Below are positions 57,231 to 64,000 of a stretch of DNA of 64,000 bases, piece by piece. This stretch comes from Heliocidaris erythrogramma (Eukaryota; Echinodermata; Echinoidea; Camarodonta; Echinometridae): contig CM046859.1 of the NCBI GenBank assembly GCA_025617745.1, positions 30,090,744 through 30,154,743 of the forward strand, written 5' to 3'. The translations under genes were made by a program, and so were the position numbers. The notes under the pieces were generated by a model. The model saw nothing but the letters and a program-made list of their open reading frames with translations. It had not been told where the DNA came from and searched no databases. Position 1 is the stretch's first letter. Each line of letters starts with the position of its first letter.

Positions 57231-57452
57231 GAAGAAGAAGAGGAGGAAGAACTTAAAGAAATGAAGAAGAAGAAGAAAAAAAAGAAGAAGAAGAAGAAGA
57301 AGAAGCAGAAGAAGAAGAAGAAGAAGAAGAAGAAGAAGAAGAAGAAGAAGAAGAAGAAGAACGAACTGAGAACCGTTTGAAGAAGAACAAGAACAAGAGA
57401 AGAGAGAGAGAGAGAGAGAGAGAGGGGTGGGGGGGGGGGGGGGGGGGGGGGG
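57220..57452. repeat. (GAA)n, (GA)n and poly-G tract
   Basis: About 140 bases of AAG triplets, then about 25 bases of GA, then about 24 G, abutting the LINE tail at 57454. A long purine-only strand. Confidence 0.95.
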
Positions 57453-57671
57453 ATGAACTTTGAACTTTGAACTTTGAACTTTATTTCTTTCGACCCCTTC
57501 CGGAGTATGAGAAATATAACATATTTACAATATTGTACAACATAGAATGATTACAAAATGGCAGTTTTCATACACATGAGATAGTATTACTACGTATACT
57601 TAAGAACAATATAAGAACAAGAAACAAAACAAAAGTATTTAAAGAGGTAACAGCATATCTTAGAAGATAAA

Positions 57672-58268
57672 TTATCTACTAAACTTCTGTAATATCGCTT
57701 TAACAAACTTGGCAAGTTTAGACAACAATTTCATGTCTTTAGTATTAAATAACTCGTACATTTTCAAAGTATTTGGACGAGTTATGTATTTCTTTGGTAT
57801 AGAGACTTTTCGTTCCTCAATAAAGTACTCACACTGAAAAATATAATGAAACTCATCACCTACCAAACCAACACTACACAAGGAGCACAATCTGTTTGAC
57901 CTTGGTATTCCTTCATACCGCCCACTTACACTGGGGAGACGGTGGCTCCCGCAGCGAAATTTACATAAATTTTTGCTATCCACATTACTACACTTAACTA
58001 AGTATGGATCAAATGTTAATGAGTCTTTAAAAATTCGATAATTCAAACATTGGCTATTTCCATTTACATCACTCAACCAGTCTTGTCTATCAATATCTTT
58101 CAACCGAAGATCAATTGCACGTTTTAACCACTTGACATTTACAATTTCCTGGTTATCCCAAATTCCTCCAAAACCGCTTTTATCTAAAATATACTTAACA
58201 TTTTGAATCCACCTAGAACAATCATACAGACGATGAAACATTTTCAACGTCATCATGCATTGCCCCAA
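57672..58268 (-). pseudogene. LINE ORF2 C-terminal domain with CCHC motif
   Basis: Encodes about 198 codons ending KAILQKFSR. LCSLCSVGLVGDEFHYIFQC gives the CxxC...HxxxxC zinc-binding motif found at the end of many LINE ORF2 proteins. In the same element as the RT part upstream, one frame away. Confidence 0.85.
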
Positions 58269-58368
58269 TTAACCTGTAAAGTGTGCAAGACAGTTTAGTT
58301 TGTTTTCCAGTGAGTAAACTACACCAGAAGTTCAAAATTCTCATATTTACTGCACTCAAAAGTTTATA

Positions 58369-58818
58369 TCACTCTGTTTCCCCATAGATCATGCAACTAG
58401 CAACAGACTTATGAACACCTAGAACATTCCTCAAAAATTTTCTATGAAATACTTCAATTTGCTCAATATCTTCAAACCCCCACACTTCACTACCATACAA
58501 AGCGATTGGCAGCACTAATCTATCAAACAATTCACATGAAATATCTACTGGTAACTTGAGTTTCCTAATCTTACTCAAAACACTAAACATTGCCCGCTTT
58601 GCCTGACTAACTTGTTTTGATATAGCTTTTTTGAAACGACCATTATAATTAAGTGTCACACCAAGATATATAAAATCATCCACAACTTGAAGGTAGTCAC
58701 CTGCGTATGTAAACACTGGCTTGTTCCTTATCTTTCCCTTGAAAAAAACCACAACTTTTGTCTTACTAGTATTAACCGACCTGTCTATTTCTGAGAGACC
58801 GATTTCGTAATGGCTCAA
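58369..58818 (-). pseudogene. LINE reverse transcriptase, C-terminal part
   Basis: Residues include NTSKTKVVVFFKGK, FIYLGVTLNYNGRF (the YLG motif after the RT active site), AKRAMFSVLSKIRKL and LPIALYGSEVWG, all typical of the thumb and connection region in LINE ORF2. It stops at TGA 58371-58369, after which the frame continues (YKLLSAVNMRILNFW). Confidence 0.85.
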
Positions 58819-58991
58819 TACCGATATGTATATTTAATTTTAGCGAATTGTATCAATGCCGAGTTGAAAATGTACCGGGTGTATCTTCGGCGTACTGTGT
58901 GGAATCGAATTTCAAGCATCAAAAGAGGGCCAGAATAATGTATTAAACACATACAAATTTCATATTGAATTTGTTATGTGTTCTGTCTACA

Positions 58992-59118
58992 ATGTCTGAA
59001 TATTTCCGTTCTGCGTTTGGATTGCTTGGGGGCCAGAGCGATAGAGGAAGCGATTTTGTTGGCCAGCAGGTCGAACTCGGCGACACCAAGCTGCGAGTGA
59101 GGAGAGTCATCGCCGAAG
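58992..59118 (+). CDS. GAK: GAK exon 1
   Basis: ATG at 58992 chosen because the text from here matches the GAK N-terminus; the frame upstream is open but has no ATG. 127 bp, donor GTAAAG, phase 1. Confidence 0.93.
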
Positions 59119-62100
59119 GTAAAGGGGTGTTGTATGTTGACCATTGGCGTCTTGCATTAGTTGATGAATGAGTGCAGTGTAGTTGTGTATGTGCATGCGT
59201 GTATGATGGGGAGCCATAACTACATTACATGTATGTCTGTGCACCTAAGATTTGACTTGAAATTGAGCAAGAATTTTATTTACTTTCCTCTAATGCATAA
59301 TCTTATATTATTTGTGATATTCTAAAGTAAAGAGTAGTAAGTTTGTCAATAATGTTGTTAAGATTTGACCAAGAACAAAGTAATTTTCAACAAAACATGA
59401 CATTAATTAAACTTAGTTAAAGTTTAAAACATGACGTTAAAAAACAAAGCCAAGGTGCCCTTTTTTGTGTACCTGTCTTGTCATGTACTACAAGTAACTC
59501 CAGAGTCCAGGGGGTCATTTTGTCAAACCGCCATAACAAGATCAGCGACATCTTGACGCTGTCACTCAACTCAACTATTTCACAAAGTTAGGGAGGTCCA
59601 CAAAAAAAAAACCAGCACTCACTGTCACAAAACATGCCTTAAAATATTGATTAATATTCCAATTATCACACAGATGGCTCAAAACTTAACTGAAAATCTC
59701 ATAAATAGTGAAAAATAAGGGCTAAATAGTCCATATCATGTGCTGAAAAATACATTGACATATTCTGCGCGCAGCGCGTACGTGGCTTTACAAGCAATGT
59801 ACTATCGATAGTCAAACGATCATCATGCGCGCACGCGAATAAATTGGAAGAAATTCCCCCAAAATCGTAGCTCACTGCATGACAAGCCCATATCTATGCC
59901 TCTCACATGCTATAGGCGATTCACTGCGGCGCGATTATTCAATGACTCATCGATAGATAACGAACTCAACTCCCCTAAAATACACAGATTCTGACACATC
60001 TCACTACATCACCCACTCAAACTATGCAAGAACAAGGTAAGTAGCGATCAAAATGCCTAAAATTGCATACATACCGCCACTTTGTTTGTCCTTCAGGGAA
60101 AAAATCCTGGGTTTGGTGGGATGTATAGGGCATCCCCTGAACGGTAAACTCGCAGACATTCAGAATACGTCATTGATAAACATAGGGGGACCAATCACAG
60201 AAAGAAAAAATCTCAGATTCATTCGCCTGTCATTCGCTTAACACAGGCGGTATCAGAAGTGTGTGCATGCATAGCGGGCCGAATCGCGCATTGACTATCT
60301 GTGCACTTGCGCGATAGCGCCATCTAGCGCCTGTGGTTGTGCCTAACAAAGCCATCTTTGCCACACCACGAATAGTGGTCATATTGACCACTACGCGATA
60401 TGAATGCAAAAACACTTTGTATTTTCTGTCGCATGTACTAAAGGTATGGGGGAAAAATAAGATAAATATTTTAAATACTTCCTTTCAAATTCAGCTCTTG
60501 AAAATCTCACTCCTACCTCAAATGGCTGTTACTAGGAACACTCATAGCTACATGACTATACTTCGTGTGTAGAATCTAGGCAGTCATACACCTTAACTTT
60601 TTCAAACACCACTGCACAAAAGTCACCAACATTCACTCAAAATCGGTATTTAATTTACAAAAACCAACCCCAACATATCCAAGAAATACAAATTCAACTC
60701 AACGATGTTGGAAAAGATAATTCCAAAAATGAAATCCGTAATTTACTGTCGATTCTCGCGAAACAAGCTATCGGAGTCATTGTGTACATGTACATTTCCT
60801 GGTCGCTGCGGGCGCTGACATCTCCCCAAAAGGATATTGTCGTTAAAAATTCAGTCCCTATCGCGTACACGGAAAAGTTCTGATTTTCGGTGTGCGCGAT
60901 CGTAGAGATCGATGTGTGCTTGCGATCCCGAGTTTCTTCGTGGACAAAAAATTTATTGGCCGATTTTAGTCTAAGACATCGGCGGTATGTGAACAACATG
61001 CGATCGTGAAACAAATCGGTGGGGATTTCTTCGGTTTTGGACATGATTTTGACTTTGGATTTTGCTGGAAATATCAAAAGTTCTTCCAAACACATTCCTT
61101 TATCAAATAGTTTTTAATAATTTTTATATTATAATATTGTTCATGCGGACAATATGTTTTTATGCATCTTGACACCCCCCCCCCCCCCCGGTGTGATTAT
61201 CTCGTTCTTGGTTTCAAGAAAGATTCTTGAGCTACATTACTGATGTTAGATGGGTGTTAAATTGTGGGTCTCCCTGAATGATGATGATGATGATGATCAT
61301 CATCATCATCATCTCTGGTACAAATGAAGGGGTTAGCTTGTAATTCCGGTCTCTTCATCTTTCCATTGACAACTTTGTTGACAGTTTACAGTACAAATAG
61401 AGCATGTAATCGAGATTAAACTTGTGTTCTATAGTCTAAGTCGAAACGAGACTAATTCGATTGAAGTATGAGTATCATTATGACTGACTATTTATCAAGT
61501 TATCAGATTATAGGGAACTAAAAGATGTTAAGAATACAGTTTATTTCCAAGGTTAAGAACATAGTTCTGTTTGCATGTTTGCAAGACAGATGATATTTTG
61601 GTGTACGACAATGGGACAGTTGACTGTGAATATGTTACTATCGACTCACCAAATTGCAAATTTGAGCTTTACCTTGATGTAGTGATCTCATTTTTCAAAA
61701 CGTTCATCACTTTGTCTGATTTCTTGCAAACTTTCACCATTCACCATTCTGTTTCTCTTATGTTTCTGCTTTCACAAAAATCAAACCTTTTACAAAGGTT
61801 TGATTGCCCTTAAAATTGTACTAATCACCAAAAATATTTTGCTATGTATGTTAGGGGTTTTACATGTATGTTAATATACTATATCAAAAAATATAAATTT
61901 CAAATGTTCATTCTCTAAAGAGATATTGCAAGTTGAAATACACACCCAATAAACAATACAGCAACATGTGAGAAGACTAGTCAATGCACCCTTATAGGGA
62001 TCAGGAGTTGGTCTAGCGGTAACGTCTACGGCAGCTCTTTGTACTCACCTACAAAATGACTCTGATCGGAGGCAGGTTCAAATCTCCATCACGTCTTTCG

Positions 62101-63784
62101 GATGGTGACGTTAAAGGTCGGTCCCAGATGTAAATAATCATATTTGATTGATACTCGTCTGTCAAAACTCAATTACACACACAAAGGCGCTCGCATACAA
62201 CAAGGCCCCGCGTGGAACCAAACTCGGAGGTGGGTTCTGCGCCAGGGGGTTTTACGTGTTCCTTAATTTTCTTCATGCTCCTTCCTTATCCGTCAACCCT
62301 TGCAAGGCCAGGTTATAGCGTTTCGAGGTTGGCTTATTTAGCTGTACACAAATGATATTTTCAGGTGATTGGTACACTTTAAGTGACCATTTTTCTACAT
62401 GGTGCTCTGATAAATATCTTTATTTTTCTTTTTTGTATGATTAGTCTTGGTAGGCTTAAAGCTTTTTAAATTGTTTTTAAAGATTTAAATATAAAATAGA
62501 ACATTAATATTAAGCTTCAGTCAACATTGTGGAATTTCTTATATGTTTTCACTGATTTACATGTGTGATGTAATTTTAATTTTTTCTTTCTTTCACAGGA
62601 GGGTTCGCATTTGTTTTTGTCGCTCAGGAAAATTCTACTGGAAAAGAATATGCGCTCAAGGTAACAATCTCAAAAATGTATTCAAATTTGGTTACATATT
62701 AAGAAATTTTACTTATTTTCTTGAATTGTCTGTGCTGCGTAGTGCAGAGATACAATTGACACAGTTTTATCATGCACTTGTGGCAATACATGCATGTTCA
62801 TAATTTTTAATGTAAACTCATTCATGTAAAAAAAGTTATTAACCATATCAGACATCTGAGCAATGCAATTTTTACATTTTGTTGCCCGTTTTTGACAAGC
62901 CAACAAAATTGCGGGCTTCGAAAGTCAATGGGATTTTACGTGTTAAATAAACTGTATTTTTTACAGTATTTTCGAGGTCGCTCTAGATGTCTGATTCTGT
63001 TAAATATGGACTGGCTACTTTCAGGGGATACAACATAATACATTAATTGTTGCATTTCTTTGTCTTTATTACAGAGACTGCTGGCAAATGATGAAGAGAA
63101 ATCCAAAGAAATCCTCCAAGAGATTGCAGTTCTTGTATCCTTTTCATTTGTAACTGCGTGGATATCTTAAATGTGTGATATTTTTTGTAGCTTTCAGGCC
63201 TTGCAAGATCACTGTGATGAAGTATAGACCTGTTCATCCTTTAATTAATTAGAAATATCAAATTTCCAATTAGGATGTTTATTCAGAATCTGTGAGGATT
63301 TGAAGGGAGTTACAAAAAGGAAAAGGATTTGATATTTTTATATCATCGTTCATGACAATTTCCTTGTTGAATACTGTCAGAAAGAACACTTTTCAGGAAA
63401 TGAAATCAATAAAAATGTTTATGTAGCTTACTAGGCATTCAATTAATGCAGTCTCACCAAAATAGGTTCCACTTGTTGGTAACATATTACTCTTGGCACT
63501 TGCTTCCTTAGCAGCCCCTCATTTCACAGAAAAGGTTATCTGGGCACCCTAGTATAGTGCAGTTCTACTCTGCTGCATCCATCGGGAAGGACGACACCGA
63601 CCATGGCCAATCGGAATACCTTCTTCTGATGGAGCTGTGTCCTGGAGGCCAGCTGGTGGATGTTATCAACCAGCGCTCCATGCCGCTGAGTTGCGATGAA
63701 GTCCTGCAAGCATTCTACCAGGCATGCCGGGGTGTTCAGCATATGCATAAGCAGAGCCCATCCGTAACACACAGGGATATCAAA
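58992..63784 (+). CDS. GAK: Cyclin-G-associated kinase, 5' part (exons 1-4)
   Basis: GAK is a Ser/Thr kinase of the NAK family that phosphorylates clathrin adaptors and, through a C-terminal J domain, recruits Hsc70 to uncoat clathrin vesicles. Coding exons: 58992-59118, 62599-62660, 63075-63134 and 63530-63784; junctions are GT-AG and phases agree (168 codons so far). The protein begins MSEYFRSAFGLLGG, then DFVGQQVELGDTKLRVRRV. The glycine-rich loop is AEGGFAFVFVAQ, the ATP lysine is in EYALKRLL, the regulatory Glu in EILQEIAVL, followed by LSGHPSIVQFYSAASIGKDD and the catalytic HRDIK. Order and text match human GAK closely, more than AAK1 or BIKE. The remaining kinase, PTEN-like, clathrin-binding and J regions should lie beyond 64000. 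Confidence 0.93.
59119..60417. other. GAK intron 1, first part
   Basis: No nested gene recognised. CpG-containing stretch at 59760-60330 with GCGCGCA words and short non-similar frames on both strands. Confidence 0.5.
60418..61090. repeat. Dispersed repeat family D, rearranged copy in GAK intron 1
   Basis: 60418-60535 matches the 5' third of the 29459 copy in direct orientation. 60540-61090 matches the remainder in inverted orientation, so the open-frame section (60694-61095, MSKTEEIPTDLFHDRMLFTY...) is on the minus strand. The joint is at the AGGAA(GA)AC word present in every copy. Confidence 0.75.
61091..61998. other. GAK intron 1, middle part
   Basis: Poly-C at 61177-61190 and a (GAT)6(ATC)6 palindrome at 61279-61312. 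A short frame at 61571 shows no similarity. Confidence 0.5.
61999..62185 (+). repeat. tRNA-headed SINE
   Basis: Head with A-box-like TGGTCTAGCGG (62010) and B-box-like GGTTCAAATCT (62080). The body CGTCTTTCGGATGGTGACGT, GGTCGGTCCCAGATGTAAAT, TTGATTGATACTCGTCTGTC and the ACACAC tail match the 7SL-headed element at 50188-50395. Confidence 0.7.
62206..62340 (+). repeat. Dispersed repeat, second copy (see 20449)
   Basis: GTGGAACCAAACTCGG, GTGGGTTCTGCGCC, TTCCTTAATTTTCTT and AGCGTTTCGAGGTTGG match the copy in CTNS intron 3. It directly follows the SINE. Confidence 0.6.
62599..62660 (+). CDS. GAK: GAK exon 2 (glycine-rich loop, ATP lysine)
   Basis: 62 bp, acceptor CTTTCACAG, donor GTAACA. Encodes GGFAFVFVAQENSTGKEYAL and K. 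Confidence 0.93.
63075..63134 (+). CDS. GAK: GAK exon 3 (alpha-C helix)
   Basis: 60 bp, acceptor TTATTACAG, donor GTATCC. Encodes RLLANDEEKSKEILQEIAVL. Confidence 0.92.
63530..63784 (+). CDS. GAK: GAK exon 4 (kinase N-lobe to HRD motif)
   Basis: 255 bp, acceptor TTTCACAG, donor GTGAGC. Encodes KRLSGHPSIVQFYSAASIGK, SEYLLLMELCPGGQLVDV, FYQACRGVQHMH and THRDIK. The intron after it runs past the window end with no further exon visible. Confidence 0.95.
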
Positions 63785-64000
63785 GTGAGCGTATGGACTG
63801 GGTGCTCTAATTTTAATGAAGGACAGTTGTAGGGATGGGTGATCCAACATTTTGATTACTTCATCACAGATATAACGTTAGCCATAAGGGCTAGGGTTGT
63901 GATATGGATTTAGGCTGGGTTCTGGGGTTAGGGTTTCTATCAAGCTGGTGTGTTCATCACATGCGTGAACAGACCCCACCAGAAACTCAAAGTGTCTTTA

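Larger units (their letters stand above)
57454..58825 (-). mobile_element. 5'-truncated LINE (3' part of ORF2)
   Basis: Minus-strand non-LTR retrotransposon remnant. The 3' end carries a tail of AAAGTTC units (57454-57485 on the plus strand as TGAACTT). The coding part covers the last section of the reverse transcriptase (58369-58818) and the cysteine-containing C-terminus (57672-58268), separated by one TGA and a frameshift near 58260. The 5' truncation point is about 58820, roughly 170 bp from the GAK start codon. Confidence 0.85.

Overview
The window is eukaryotic, AT-rich and repeat-dense, with spliced genes carrying canonical GT-AG introns. Abundant ACATGTA-type words, long di- and trinucleotide arrays, several tRNA- or 7SL-derived SINEs, CR1/L2-like LINE remnants with short tandem-repeat tails, and many short non-autonomous DNA transposons suggest a marine deuterostome. 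An echinoderm such as a sea urchin is my best guess (moderate confidence; no species marker is visible).

Two host genes are well supported. On the minus strand, 15536-25183 holds a complete eight-exon cystinosin gene (CTNS, lysosomal cystine/H+ exporter). All exon phases join to a 394-codon frame plus stop, including a short luminal exon at 23408-23514 that had to be found by phase. On the plus strand, 58992-63784 holds the first four coding exons of a cyclin-G-associated kinase (GAK) gene, ending at the HRD catalytic motif; the rest lies beyond the window.

The remaining sequence is mostly mobile or repetitive DNA. 4.5-9.7 kb: a decayed transposon-like locus with a RAG1-N-terminus-like zinc-binding frame, a second basic protein frame interrupted by three TAG codons, and eight copies of a bipartite motif (TGTTTCGGAGGTGACA, spacer of 0-7 bases, GTTAAC), arranged as two clusters in mostly inverted orientation around the second frame. 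10.5-12.2 kb: a LINE that lost its reverse transcriptase domain. 17.9-24.8 kb: transposon insertions in CTNS introns. 26-30 kb and 60.4-61.1 kb: copies of a dispersed repeat with an open frame. 32.1-35.0 kb: a tRNA-like sequence inside an inverted repeat, and a 2.6-kb hAT-like element with an 8-bp target duplication. 38-45 kb: non-autonomous elements, tRNA-like DNA and hairpin arrays. 45.7-51.8 kb: a 6.08-kb foldback element whose inverted arms are tandem arrays of 16- and 26-bp units, flanked by an 8-bp duplication, with a related empty site at 56.1 kb. It contains a TTAA-type element and a SINE whose head looks 7SL-derived. 52-57 kb: nested hAT-like elements. 57.4-58.8 kb: a minus-strand LINE ending about 170 bp upstream of GAK.

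The strongest candidates for undescribed biology are the bipartite-motif locus at 5.9-9.65 kb, the foldback element with its empty site, and the 7SL-headed SINE that shares its body with a tRNA-headed SINE at 62 kb. I could run no searches; family assignments rest on remembered motifs and visible residues.
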